64,000 nucleotides of DNA. Origin: a virus. Under the pieces are notes generated by a model. That model saw only the letters and a list, made by a program, of their open reading frames with translations. It had not been told where the DNA came from and made no database searches. This document shows, in pieces, positions 36,001-42,965 of this stretch (positions within the stretch are counted from its first letter, which is position 1; each line of letters opens with the position of its first letter). The position numbers and the translations under genes are program-made. The stretch covers positions 62,001 to 126,000 of IMG/VR virus record IMGVR_UViG_3300031603_000001. One strand, 5' to 3'.

Positions 36001-36146
36001 ATTACCCTGCCATTCCCACGGGATACGACAGGATATAGAAAGCTGTTTGCCAGGGTAGCTGACATGTTACAGTTATTACATGACGTACGTGAAAGTTTCT
36101 CTCTCCACGTATTCAGCTTCTCTAGATTTCTAATGGTGACTGACAC
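33054..36146 (-). CDS. DNA polymerase I-type, UDG-like and 3'-5' exonuclease domains fused
   Basis: 1030 residues from a GTG. Residues 1-200 resemble family 4 uracil-DNA glycosylases: S-C-N-N-C, T-N-L-V-K-C and T-C-G-L-H keep the four iron-sulfur cysteines, but the catalytic G-E-A-P-G motif reads V-G-N-T-V-L-P. Next comes a DEDDy exonuclease (G-I-D-T-E-T-N-D, C-W-F-N-V-G-F-D, Y-A-A-D-D). The polymerase has motif A A-D-W-D-A-Q-E-V-S, motif B K-P-V-N-F-G-I-M-Y-G and motif C I-H-D-E-V-V. Cys pairs C-G-H-C/C-T-I-C before motif A and C-C/C-P-T-C after it suggest two inserted zinc ribbons. Replicative polymerase of the phage; SPO1-type phage polymerases also carry a UDG-like N-terminus. Confidence 0.88.
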   Translation of the reverse strand: MSVTIRNLEKLNTWREKLSRTSCNNCNMSATLANSFLYPVVSRGNGRVMFVGNTVLPDEHKSSEPFTAQGGMQADKFIQKYLQLSTKNDCYLTNLVKCRGNIEQRVTSKDMRTCGLHLLSEIAMVEPEIVVFLGAQSAKTVLGRQKYKIGRLETFNIGGREYPCYVMNNITAMISSTSMYTEIKRQFTILKEWLAENTEVYKDREVTVTKREQFKREYILVDTKEKLIAMVEDLSKDANLIGIDTETNDLRTWHSKFQIVGMSFAKGKERGYYVPVAHRLDPRNFMGKQPTNLPLDWLKRAVYKILENKPATCWFNVGFDYGVLKASGFDISKIFYRDEHDVPMWHDAWTLWYLIDENISDKDSKDKSYARTLKNGARTFLDRTRKTYAEVTGNESVTFEFVTPEDSLEYAADDAVDTWELTQLFYAKVKKESDAFTAGKLLSQIYPEEMEVALVAMDLNQRGMGFDQRYRTKLKHVLREDRQGLLNKLSELGAPVLSINKDAEIKKNLISMFLDPTFFGRFEEEYGEKFDSVARANLIRFYRQEYKAAITKGTTVLSKWTPDEFDAWMLTLNTTKKVDKLLSTYVETLKVERFVETMSYNVIAGIEPVTGKVKAVYTAGWRVIYGEIVPSWDTPPDPIDAKLVATEMKAYQDIIHGSLKPNGAASGRTSSIDPNLQNLTAEVPERPEKCGHCSVVFDDINSKTDVTQSRWTCTICTEVTKIHMYDARRMYTPHAGYYFAKADWDAQEVSLMAAASGCPVLTRLVQIRDDQSRIVSTCCATAPIKYRKTGVNACPTCKKEDAKFGPDPEGDLHTVTAAKINDTTPQQIFIDMHSKDPLIKIAAKKKRKNAKPVNFGIMYGSGPAGLYTTYRNMGLVDKTFEDAEGDIAAWYELFPGVKAFLDDKKRELKVKRKLVNIYGRVRHTPFVDNTLSALNFLIQGPGANVAKKVMGQLSRHFDGRDVYITNLIHDEVVLEYRLVDEREMAQAMYDYMNVVAPGVVPVRLTAEPELRVKTLSKGEKVHTIKLEKAA

Positions 36147-36531
36147 TAGCAGCCTCAGTTAGAACTTCCTGCGCTTTAGGCCGATTCAAATACAGAATCT
36201 TGTGACCGTCGTGCGGAGTGATTCGAGTGATACGTACCAAAGGAATCCGGTACAAATGCTCACCGATAACAGTGCCATCAGTGAGAACCTTGTCGGCTAA
36301 CACAGCACTAAGGTTATCGAATGGAGTAGCATCTTTTATTTCTACTATCTTATACAGACCATTGCCGCGAATGACACCACTGTCATCTGGTACACTGACT
36401 GAAGACTCAGCCTGTACATGATAGACACGGAATGTTTCACCAACCTTTAGGACATCTAAGACTTTCTGTCCTACCTTAAGACCGGCTGTTTCGTATACTT
36501 GGAGTGCAGTTGGGCGTGATTGATATAACAT
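36130..36531 (-). CDS. unrecognised beta-type protein
   Basis: 133 residues, beta-rich with several V-G and P-D turns (V-G-Q-K-V-L-D-V-L-K-V-G-E), overlapping the polymerase start by 17 bp. The context is purely replicative. Could be a small SH3- or KOW-like accessory protein; no family recognised. Confidence 0.55.
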   Translation of the reverse strand: MLYQSRPTALQVYETAGLKVGQKVLDVLKVGETFRVYHVQAESSVSVPDDSGVIRGNGLYKIVEIKDATPFDNLSAVLADKVLTDGTVIGEHLYRIPLVRITRITPHDGHKILYLNRPKAQEVLTEAASVSHH

Positions 36532-36537
36532 AATACC

Positions 36538-36891
36538 TTATCCGTTGCGATACTCATTCATGAACAGAGTAGCAACTGTTTGTGCGTCCTTGCGTGCAAT
36601 TTCAATCTGACGTTGCATTTGGTCGCCTGCTTTAAGTAAATCCACATCCTTACCGTACGCTGATGATAGCACTGCTCGTACATTGAATGCTCTGACCTCA
36701 TTAGAGAGCTCAGCTAATTCAAGTACAGCCTCACCTATGATAACATGTTCTCTGCTCCGAAGATCATTTAAACATTTGTTAATCTTAGCCTTAAGCTGCA
36801 GTGCGTACTTCTGTAACTGTTTATAAATCTCACGACGTGCATTCAGGTCATCCCCGAATGCAGTCGTTAGATCAAACTTCTCTTCAGCCAT
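36538..36891 (-). CDS. unrecognised helical protein
   Basis: 117 residues, mainly long amphipathic helices (I-Y-K-Q-L-Q-K-Y-A-L-Q-L-K, L-E-L-A-E-L-S-N-E-V). Its start overlaps the stop of the Whirly-like gene by one base. Likely a small dimeric or accessory factor of the replication group; function unknown. Confidence 0.55.
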   Translation of the reverse strand: MAEEKFDLTTAFGDDLNARREIYKQLQKYALQLKAKINKCLNDLRSREHVIIGEAVLELAELSNEVRAFNVRAVLSSAYGKDVDLLKAGDQMQRQIEIARKDAQTVATLFMNEYRNG

Positions 36892-37448
36892 TAGATCTTT
36901 GGCTCCTCAAATGAGGTGGCTGGAGGAGTAGCAGCAGGCTTACCGCTGAGGTCGTGTTGTTTAACAAACTCCACGTCCAAAGCTTCGGGCCAACCGTACA
37001 ATGAGGGAATAACAGATTCAGATAGAATCTTAAGTAGCAACAGGTCGGGCCCGCTTACTACTATATTCTGAAACTCCGAAGCCTCCCCCTTCTTAACATT
37101 GATTGTAATACCAATGCCGCCGTTACCTACCGCCTTCGCAGACATAGTCTTAACGACCTTGCCTTTGTTAACACTGCCGGCGCCGGGATCATGGATGGCT
37201 TTGAATCCAGCCTCAGTTTTGAGGGCAGGAAACATTGACACCATCTCTAAGGGATTGAGTGCTATCACTACTTTCTTATCCCAGTCATAGGCAAGACGGC
37301 CTTTTGCAGGGGCAATCTCTATAAAGAATGAGCCAGTTTTGGCTACACTATAATGACCGTTAGATCCGAGCTCCCATTGGGCGCGCATAGGTGATACACG
37401 TAAAGCTGCTTTGTTTCTGAACACTGTGTGTTGTTGTGGAAACTTCAA
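36891..37448 (-). CDS. Whirly-like single-stranded DNA-binding protein
   Basis: 185 residues. R-N-K-A-A-L-R-V-S-P (11-20) parallels the K-G-K-A-A-L-S-V-x-P signature of Whirly proteins; K-T-G-S-F-F-I-E-I-A-P-A-K-G-R then Y-D-W-D-K-K-V-V-I-A-L parallels their R-x-G-x-x-x-x-x-F-x-P-A-x-G and Y-D-W-x-K-K-Q-x-F-A-L; H-D-P-G-A-G-S-V-N-K-G-K-V-V-K and a late L-Y-G-W also fit. Plant Whirly proteins are ssDNA-binding tetramers. Lying between polymerase and ligase, it is the best candidate for the phage SSB. Call rests on motif order, no search was run. Confidence 0.6.
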   Translation of the reverse strand: MKFPQQHTVFRNKAALRVSPMRAQWELGSNGHYSVAKTGSFFIEIAPAKGRLAYDWDKKVVIALNPLEMVSMFPALKTEAGFKAIHDPGAGSVNKGKVVKTMSAKAVGNGGIGITINVKKGEASEFQNIVVSGPDLLLLKILSESVIPSLYGWPEALDVEFVKQHDLSGKPAATPPATSFEEPKI

Positions 37449-37460
37449 GTAAGTTTCTCC

Positions 37461-38834
37461 TTAAGCTTTGCCGGTGAATAGAACTGGTTCATCTTCCAGT
37501 GTACATTCACGGCAGGTTTTATCCGGTCTCATCATTAAGAGAACGGGGTGTTCCAATGCGAGGCTGCCTGGCTGCTTAGAGCTGAACTTTACCTCGACTA
37601 CTTGAGGACGAGGTACTTGTACTTCGCCAGGACCTATGTCCTCAATGCTTCTCAATGTTCCGAACAATAAGGTAAATACCTCATCTAAATACTTAGTAGA
37701 GAATGTTCCAGGGCCTGCCCATGTACAGAAGACTAGCTTACCATCTGCGTCTTCTTTAGACAATGCAAACCGTGCTAGCTTTCCGTTTAGACGTCCACTG
37801 TTTCCAACCTCTACGGCTGTGATGATGTACTCATCAGTATTTTGGAACTTAAACTTCCAGGCACCACGTCGTTGTGGCTTACCGTTGAGTGTAAATGTTA
37901 CATGAGACTCCGTACCAGTGAGCTTCCGAAGGACAAAGCCTTCCCACCCAGCACCATACGCAGCGTCGATGATTCTTTTATCAAGAACCTTAAAAGTAGC
38001 AGAACGATATTCAGGATGTGTTATCCAATAAGCAACATTCAGAACAGCCCTACGGTACATATAGTTTTGATCACCAAGGAATTCCTTGTCCCAATACAGA
38101 ACATCAAAGGCCTTGACCTCAAACTTCATACTAGATTCAATGAATTCGTTATAACGTATGAGTGCCTTCTTATTTGAGGTACGGTCATTGACTATACCTT
38201 TAATTTTACCAGGTACTTCACGTCCCTTTTCATCAAACAAGATGAACTCTACACTAACTAGGGATCCAGGCGGATCCTTGTGAGCTTTGGAGAAATCTTC
38301 TAAAGGAGTAACACCTCTTACGATATTAGTAATCTTCTTAGCACCACGAGTGTACCAGTCGACGTTGTCATCCAATGTAGTAACTTTCCATAAGTTAACT
38401 CCATTGTTCTTACGTTCCGCAAAGTAATCTTCATAACCACCATCAAAGGTAACACCTTTAGGAGGATCATTGTGAGGTTTACTAGGAGCGAATGCAGATG
38501 ACACAGGGTCAAACGAGAAGACAAACTCTACTGGTTCGTCTGCTTCTTCAATCTCTTCCTGCTCCGTATCAAATGTGCTAGCAGCTTTGTAACCCTGGCG
38601 AACCTTACGGTCCCAGACAGCAGTAGCTTCCTTGATAGCCTGGGCGTTAGGTGTAGTCTCATTGGCACGACCAATGTTCTTACCCTGTACAACCTTCTCA
38701 GCAGTCTGCATCTTGTGACCACGTAGGCCCCATATGCGTTGTATAATATTGCTACCTTCTTCGACGAAGATAGTCAGCTCTTTAATCCCACCCTTGGTAG
38801 AGTGCTGAGCTAGTTCAACTTTAAATGAACTCAA
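37461..38834 (-). CDS. ATP-dependent DNA ligase with N-terminal WGR domain
   Basis: 457 residues. Residues about 25-85 fit a WGR domain (I-I-Q-R-I-W-G-L-R-G ... K-V-R-Q-G-Y). The nucleotidyltransferase core follows: likely motif I E-R-K-N-N-G-V-N (the Lys is present, the usual D of K-x-D-G is N), W-Y-T-R-G-A-K-K as motif Ia, V-E-F-I-L-F-D as motif III, F-E-V-K-A-F-D-V-L-Y as IIIa, W-E-G-F-V-L-R-K as IV and W-K-F-K as V. C-terminal Cys pair C-R-E-C. Seals nicks for replication and repair. WGR domains attached to bacterial DNA ligases are known. Confidence 0.78.
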   Translation of the reverse strand: MSSFKVELAQHSTKGGIKELTIFVEEGSNIIQRIWGLRGHKMQTAEKVVQGKNIGRANETTPNAQAIKEATAVWDRKVRQGYKAASTFDTEQEEIEEADEPVEFVFSFDPVSSAFAPSKPHNDPPKGVTFDGGYEDYFAERKNNGVNLWKVTTLDDNVDWYTRGAKKITNIVRGVTPLEDFSKAHKDPPGSLVSVEFILFDEKGREVPGKIKGIVNDRTSNKKALIRYNEFIESSMKFEVKAFDVLYWDKEFLGDQNYMYRRAVLNVAYWITHPEYRSATFKVLDKRIIDAAYGAGWEGFVLRKLTGTESHVTFTLNGKPQRRGAWKFKFQNTDEYIITAVEVGNSGRLNGKLARFALSKEDADGKLVFCTWAGPGTFSTKYLDEVFTLLFGTLRSIEDIGPGEVQVPRPQVVEVKFSSKQPGSLALEHPVLLMMRPDKTCRECTLEDEPVLFTGKA

Positions 38835-38843
38835 ATGAACTCC

Positions 38844-39044
38844 TTATAATGATTCAACTATCACAATAAGGTGAGGAACCTTAGTGATGTAATGTTCAGT
38901 TCGCATAGTTCTGTTGGGTTTAATCCTTGCCATTGTAGGAGTGAACCCAACTATGGTGCCACTAGCTATACTCTTACTTTGGTATCCGTACACATATGCA
39001 ACTGGTTGATCGAGCAATAGCTCTTTTCCTAATGCATCTTTCAT
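38844..39044 (-). CDS. small SH3/KOW-like protein, copy 3 of a tandem triplet
   Basis: 66 residues: M-K-D-A-L-G-K-E-L-L-L-D-Q-P-V-A-Y-V, then G-T-I-V-G-F-T-P-T-M-A-R-I-K-P. The same layout is found in the two genes upstream. Each gene overlaps the next by 4 bp. Short beta proteins of this kind resemble KOW or SH3-like RNA/protein-binding folds; function unknown. Confidence 0.65.
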   Translation of the reverse strand: MKDALGKELLLDQPVAYVYGYQSKSIASGTIVGFTPTMARIKPNRTMRTEHYITKVPHLIVIVESL

Positions 39045-39244
39045 ATGCCGGCCACCTTAGCTACTTGTGAAGCAAACTGCCTTGTCCGGTGTTTTGAATT
39101 CATATCATAACCTTTAGGTAGAATACGCACCATCTTTGGAGTGAACCCTGTTACGGTTCCCCTACCTAAGTCTTTATAATGACCAGGTTTTACATAAACC
39201 ACCGGGTCACCTATCTGCAACTCTGTTCCAGTAACATCTTTCAT
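39041..39244 (-). CDS. small SH3/KOW-like protein, copy 2 of a tandem triplet
   Basis: 67 residues: M-K-D-V-T-G-T-E-L-Q-I-G-D-P-V-V-Y-V and G-T-V-T-G-F-T-P-K-M-V-R-I-L-P, followed by a basic tail. Paralogous to both neighbours. The G-D-P-V-V-Y-V and G-x-V-x-G-F-T strands resemble the first strands of KOW/SH3 barrels. Function unknown. Confidence 0.65.
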   Translation of the reverse strand: MKDVTGTELQIGDPVVYVKPGHYKDLGRGTVTGFTPKMVRILPKGYDMNSKHRTRQFASQVAKVAGI

Positions 39245-39441
39245 GGGTTCCTCACTACAACTAAGTTAGGAGTACGTAACGTAGGGCGTATATCACCGCC
39301 AGAACCGTCTTCTCTTATCCTGACTTTCTTTTCAGTAAACCCGGCGACCGTTCCTTTAAGGAACCATCTAGTATTATCGTACCCGGTTATAAAAACAACC
39401 TCTTGATCATGTACGAGTTCTACCCCAAAAGCATCCTGCAT
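39241..39441 (-). CDS. small SH3/KOW-like protein, copy 1 of a tandem triplet
   Basis: 66 residues from the ATG at 39441, which overlaps the upstream TAA (TAATG); an ATG at 39459 is less likely. M-Q-D-A-F-G-V-E-L-V-H-D-Q-E-V-V-F-I and G-T-V-A-G-F-T-E-K-K-V-R-I-R-E match the two following genes. Function unknown. Confidence 0.65.
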   Translation of the reverse strand: MQDAFGVELVHDQEVVFITGYDNTRWFLKGTVAGFTEKKVRIREDGSGGDIRPTLRTPNLVVVRNP

Positions 39442-39773
39442 TATGGAGTCTCTTTCCAATCATCGAAGTCACCAGAGTCTTGCTTAGCTTGTACAGCTAG
39501 CCACTGTGCTACTTGTTCTTCTTTGTGTTGTACAGAACGAGAAGGCCAGTCAATTAGATCCTGTTGAAGGTCATAAGAAGGTTCCCCTTCTGCTAACCAT
39601 GCAAGATCTCCATGTAGTAACTGTCCAATAAATGCTTGACGCATGTCGGTATTACAACGATAATCATTACGCATATCAGCAATAGATTCTTCACAGATGG
39701 TTTGATAAAACATCATCAGCTCAAGGTCTTTGAGTTGATTCACCACCGCAATAGCTTGTTCAACTTTATTCAT
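39441..39773 (-). CDS. unrecognised helical protein
   Basis: 110 residues, predominantly helical and acidic at the end (D-S-G-D-F-D-D-W-K). Overlaps the next upstream gene by 8 bp and the triplet by one base. Function unknown. Confidence 0.55.
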   Translation of the reverse strand: MNKVEQAIAVVNQLKDLELMMFYQTICEESIADMRNDYRCNTDMRQAFIGQLLHGDLAWLAEGEPSYDLQQDLIDWPSRSVQHKEEQVAQWLAVQAKQDSGDFDDWKETP

Positions 39774-39996
39774 TAGTTTTCCTTAAAAAGGTTTGGTAAT
39801 CATCTGGGTCCCACCCAATGAGCTTACTCAGGGCAGTGGTGTATCCCCCAGCTTCGGTATAACGTTCCCGAATTGTATCCATAATAGCAGTCTCCCAAGG
39901 ATTACCTGGGCTAGGTAAGAACCGATGGTAGTAACATAACATGCCACGATCTGCATCTTCAGCTTCTTCAGGTGTAGGGTACTGTATTCGTATCAT
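39766..39996 (-). CDS. unrecognised small protein with duplicated start region
   Basis: 76 residues (M-I-R-I-Q-Y-P-T-P-E-E-A-E). The 20 bases around its ATG are exactly repeated 22 bp upstream, where they form a five-codon ORF. Function unknown. Confidence 0.55.
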   Translation of the reverse strand: MIRIQYPTPEEAEDADRGMLCYYHRFLPSPGNPWETAIMDTIRERYTEAGGYTTALSKLIGWDPDDYQTFLRKTNE

Positions 39997-40021
39997 TAGG
40001 CTACTGTATTCGTATCATTAG
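39980..40021. repeat. tandem 20-bp repeat duplicating a start codon
   Basis: TACTGTATTCGTATCATTAG is present at 39980-39999 and 40002-40021. On the minus strand each copy carries an ATG: the lower one starts the 76-residue gene, the upper one starts ATG-ATA-CGA-ATA-CAG-TAG, overlapping the TAA of the upstream gene (TAATG). Confidence 0.9.
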
Positions 40022-40245
40022 TATATCCGTTGCCAGGAAATAATAATAATTGTACCTTCGAAATCATTCTTAAGGTACTCACTTATTTTAAGAGTAACAT
40101 AATCAATAGAAGCGCTATCCCGTATGGGTTTACTTAGATTAATTACTACATACCCATGAGAACTTTGTGTCTGATAACTAACATAATACCCAGGATTATT
40201 TAAGAACCACAGCTTCCTTACTATTCTTGGTAACCAAAGTGTCAT
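40018..40245 (-). CDS. unrecognised small beta-type protein
   Basis: 75 residues, basic N-terminus (R-I-V-R-K-L-W-F-L) and hydrophobic C-terminus (T-I-I-I-I-S-W). Its ATG overlaps the stop of the 380-residue gene by one base and its own TAA overlaps the ATG of the small duplicated ORF. Function unknown. Confidence 0.55.
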   Translation of the reverse strand: MTLWLPRIVRKLWFLNNPGYYVSYQTQSSHGYVVINLSKPIRDSASIDYVTLKISEYLKNDFEGTIIIISWQRIY

Positions 40246-41387
40246 TAGATTCTTCCTGTTAATTCATCAGTTATCGCCAAGAAGTTTGGATATGACATAC
40301 GCCTACCGTCTATACTAAGCATAGCCCCCCAGCGATTATAGCAGTCACCTATAGTGTCAGCTTGCCGCGGTGTAGGAACTATCCCACCGGTCTCAATGCG
40401 TTGCATAGAGAGTTTGATCCAGCCGTCAGCTTCGAGATCTTTCTGAGAGTCTTGACTATCATCAGGCCTCTTCAGTATCTCATGAGCGATATCACTGTGT
40501 CCTGTATCAGGACAACCATAAAAGTTCCCATTGGGTTTAATCCAACCAGACCTATAAATAGTATCTTCAATAGATTCTGGTGTAACACCATTCTTATTGA
40601 ATGTTGCATGTTGTTCAATATAATCGTCAAGATCCGGTACAAGATTAGCAAATTCCTTATTCTTCATCCACTTCTGATTCATAGCATTAACTATTTGCTC
40701 AGGAGATGTGCCTTCTGGGTATTCCTCTGGGGTAAACCCAGTTAGAGATGTACGAGCAAGCTGATCCAGTACACCAACCGTGGTGTCCGGGTCTTCGAAG
40801 TACGAGACAGTCTCCTCTTCAGGGACTGCTTCAACCTCAGCACGCCATGTTTCCATTTCATCTTCCGAAGCATTGTACAACGCCATCGGGTCAATAGCAG
40901 TTACGTTGTAGAAAGGGACAGAGCTTAGTGGTTTACCAAGCCATGCGTACACAGTACTCAGTTGCTTTAGATAATCAGCAATCCGTTCCTGTATATGGTA
41001 CACATATCCTTTAGTATCCCAGTCATAGTCGGAGTTCTTCCAACCATCTTCAGCATACATTTCTAGCTTACGCCATTCCATTCCTACTTTGAGGAAGACA
41101 TCAAGATGTGCATCCTGAATCTTCTTCTCGAGGCATGCTCCCATCTCTTCCATAGAGATAAGCATTTCATCTTCGAAATCATCGTCTTCGATATTAATAC
41201 CTACATTTGAGTCATCAACAAGACGACGTTTGCCTAAGATAATAGGCATATACTCTTTCTTAGGCATACCAATCATACTCTTGAGTAACTCAATAGCACT
41301 GTAAGGTAACCGGGAAGACCACATGTCACGTACTGTAGTAGTGACAAACTCACCAGTAATAGTAAAACTTAATGTCTGTGTTGCCAT
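40245..41387 (-). CDS. unrecognised 380-residue protein
   Basis: 380 residues, acidic, Trp- and Tyr-rich, with a segment N-I-E-D-D-D-F-E-D-E and repeated G-W-K/G-W-I turns (E-D-G-W-K-N, R-S-G-W-I-K-P-N-G, A-D-G-W-I-K). GGAGGC precedes the ATG. It follows the RecA-type gene and a zinc-ribbon gene. No enzyme motif recognised. Confidence 0.65.
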   Translation of the reverse strand: MATQTLSFTITGEFVTTTVRDMWSSRLPYSAIELLKSMIGMPKKEYMPIILGKRRLVDDSNVGINIEDDDFEDEMLISMEEMGACLEKKIQDAHLDVFLKVGMEWRKLEMYAEDGWKNSDYDWDTKGYVYHIQERIADYLKQLSTVYAWLGKPLSSVPFYNVTAIDPMALYNASEDEMETWRAEVEAVPEEETVSYFEDPDTTVGVLDQLARTSLTGFTPEEYPEGTSPEQIVNAMNQKWMKNKEFANLVPDLDDYIEQHATFNKNGVTPESIEDTIYRSGWIKPNGNFYGCPDTGHSDIAHEILKRPDDSQDSQKDLEADGWIKLSMQRIETGGIVPTPRQADTIGDCYNRWGAMLSIDGRRMSYPNFLAITDELTGRI

Positions 41388-41399
41388 TATGCCTCCTTA

Positions 41400-41645
41400 C
41401 TAAGACTTTGGATTTGCATTACTTGTTTCCTTAATAACAAGATCAAGACCAGGAGCAACGCTCCTGGTCTTGATCAATTCATCAGTACGTCGTGCAAAAT
41501 GCAAGATAGTATTGTACTTTCTATAAGCCATGTCGGTTTCTTCAGCAGTTAATACACAGCCCCCTGCGCATTCTAAAACGTCTACTTCAGAGATTGGACT
41601 AGCACATTTAGGGCATCTTGGTCTTACTTCTGCCAGTTCTCCCAT
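41400..41645 (-). CDS. small zinc-ribbon protein with internal perfect hairpin
   Basis: 81 residues. C-P-K-C (11-14) and C-A-G-G-C (26-30) form a ribbon; the rest is helical. Its ATG follows the RecA stop without a gap, suggesting a recombination accessory. The coding region for residues near 57-68 contains a 16-bp perfect inverted repeat that looks like a terminator. Confidence 0.6.
   Translation of the reverse strand: MGELAEVRPRCPKCASPISEVDVLECAGGCVLTAEETDMAYRKYNTILHFARRTDELIKTRSVAPGLDLVIKETSNANPKS
41441..41475 (-). terminator. perfect 16-bp hairpin inside the zinc-ribbon gene, terminator-like
   Basis: GATCAAGACCAGGAGC, a three-base loop, then its exact complement, followed on the minus strand by TTGTTATT. 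It lies about 170 bp past the RecA stop, inside the next coding region. It could terminate or attenuate part of the transcripts, or protect the RNA 3' end. Confidence 0.5.
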
Positions 41646-42965
41646 TTAGATGACTTCGTCTTCTTCGGGGGACTGGCCAGTAATCTGCATACGCAGGTCA
41701 TTGAGTAAGCCCAGTTCTTCCATTATAGCTTTGACTTTATACTCTTTACCGGCTTTAATCTTATGCACTTCGCCTTTGCTATCTGTGTACGAATGACCAG
41801 CGGCACTAGTCTTAACCAGTATCCCCTGTTTAATACCCATGATAACATACTCATACATCGGATCAAATCCTTTGTCATTCCAGAATATGGTACGAACTTC
41901 TTCACCTTCACGAATGCCACTGATCTTAGACTTCTTACACTTCATGACGAATTCATAACCAAGTGGTTGGTTGTCATCATCAACAGGAGTGTTAGCTTTC
42001 GGCCCTCTACGGACTTCCAATGTCAGAGTATCAAAGAACTTCCTGGCGTTACCACCAGATACATCTTCGTGAACCCACGCTGTTCCCATACCTGTAGTAC
42101 GGGTTTGCGCAATAAGACCAAACCCAATATGGTTTGTCTTAAGGTAATGTAATATACGAGGAAAGAAATCGGACATAACACGTGCACGAAGAGCAACATC
42201 AGCGTTGTCTAAGTCGCGTTCTGTACCAGATTTCTTGGCAATCTTACCTCGAGGTAATCCTGCACTGAGTGAATCATAAAATATGAAATCAACAGCGCCC
42301 GACTCGGCAAGTTTAAGGACCCAATTGAGTTGGTCTTCCATCACATGGTCTTGATTAATGAGTAATTCATCAACGTTAACACCACGAGAGGCTGCCCACT
42401 CACGATCCAATGTATGTTCTGCATCTGCTATAGCTACTACGTAACCGGCACGTTGCAGTGCCCCGGTCAGATACAACAGAGTAGTTGTCTTACCTGCAGA
42501 CTCTCCACCATAAATAGTGAAAGGTGCAGTTGGGAATCCACCACCCAAGAACAAATCAAGGCTTGGCACACCTATACCAGCACGGTACACGGTCAAGTCA
42601 TGTTCATCAAAGTCCTTACCAAATCCTAATCGGGCAGTTTGGCCCTTCTTCTCTACGATTTTCTCATGACGCTTGGTAATACTTTCAAGAACTTTCATCC
42701 GTTCTTTCTTATCTTTAACAGGTTTCTTCATCAATTTGAATAGTTCCTTGTCTTCGATCCTAATTTCAGACAACATGGACATGTGCTTTGTGTACGCATC
42801 CTGCCATTTAGCTACAGGATTAAGTTTAATCCTGCAGTTAGGTGTCTTCTTAGTTCGAGGGTAATCACGGAGACAAATATCATCTCCGTACATTTCATGC
42901 TCTTCGGCAGTTCCATCATATAAACATGTGACGCAACGATCACGCCAGAGAGGTAACGTTTCCAA
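41646..42965 (-). CDS. RecA/UvsX-family recombinase with N-terminal Cys region
   Basis: 439 residues. Residues 1-50 hold C11-V-T-C14, C31 and C44, a possible metal site absent from standard RecA. The ATPase core has Walker A G153-G-E-S-A-G-K-T, a Walker B-like strand V-D-F-I-F-Y-D-S-L, and the L2 region after G-L-I-A-Q-T-R-T. Catalyses strand exchange for recombination-dependent replication and repair. Overlaps the DEDDh exonuclease gene by 26 bp. Confidence 0.85.
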   Translation of the reverse strand: METLPLWRDRCVTCLYDGTAEEHEMYGDDICLRDYPRTKKTPNCRIKLNPVAKWQDAYTKHMSMLSEIRIEDKELFKLMKKPVKDKKERMKVLESITKRHEKIVEKKGQTARLGFGKDFDEHDLTVYRAGIGVPSLDLFLGGGFPTAPFTIYGGESAGKTTTLLYLTGALQRAGYVVAIADAEHTLDREWAASRGVNVDELLINQDHVMEDQLNWVLKLAESGAVDFIFYDSLSAGLPRGKIAKKSGTERDLDNADVALRARVMSDFFPRILHYLKTNHIGFGLIAQTRTTGMGTAWVHEDVSGGNARKFFDTLTLEVRRGPKANTPVDDDNQPLGYEFVMKCKKSKISGIREGEEVRTIFWNDKGFDPMYEYVIMGIKQGILVKTSAAGHSYTDSKGEVHKIKAGKEYKVKAIMEELGLLNDLRMQITGQSPEEDEVI

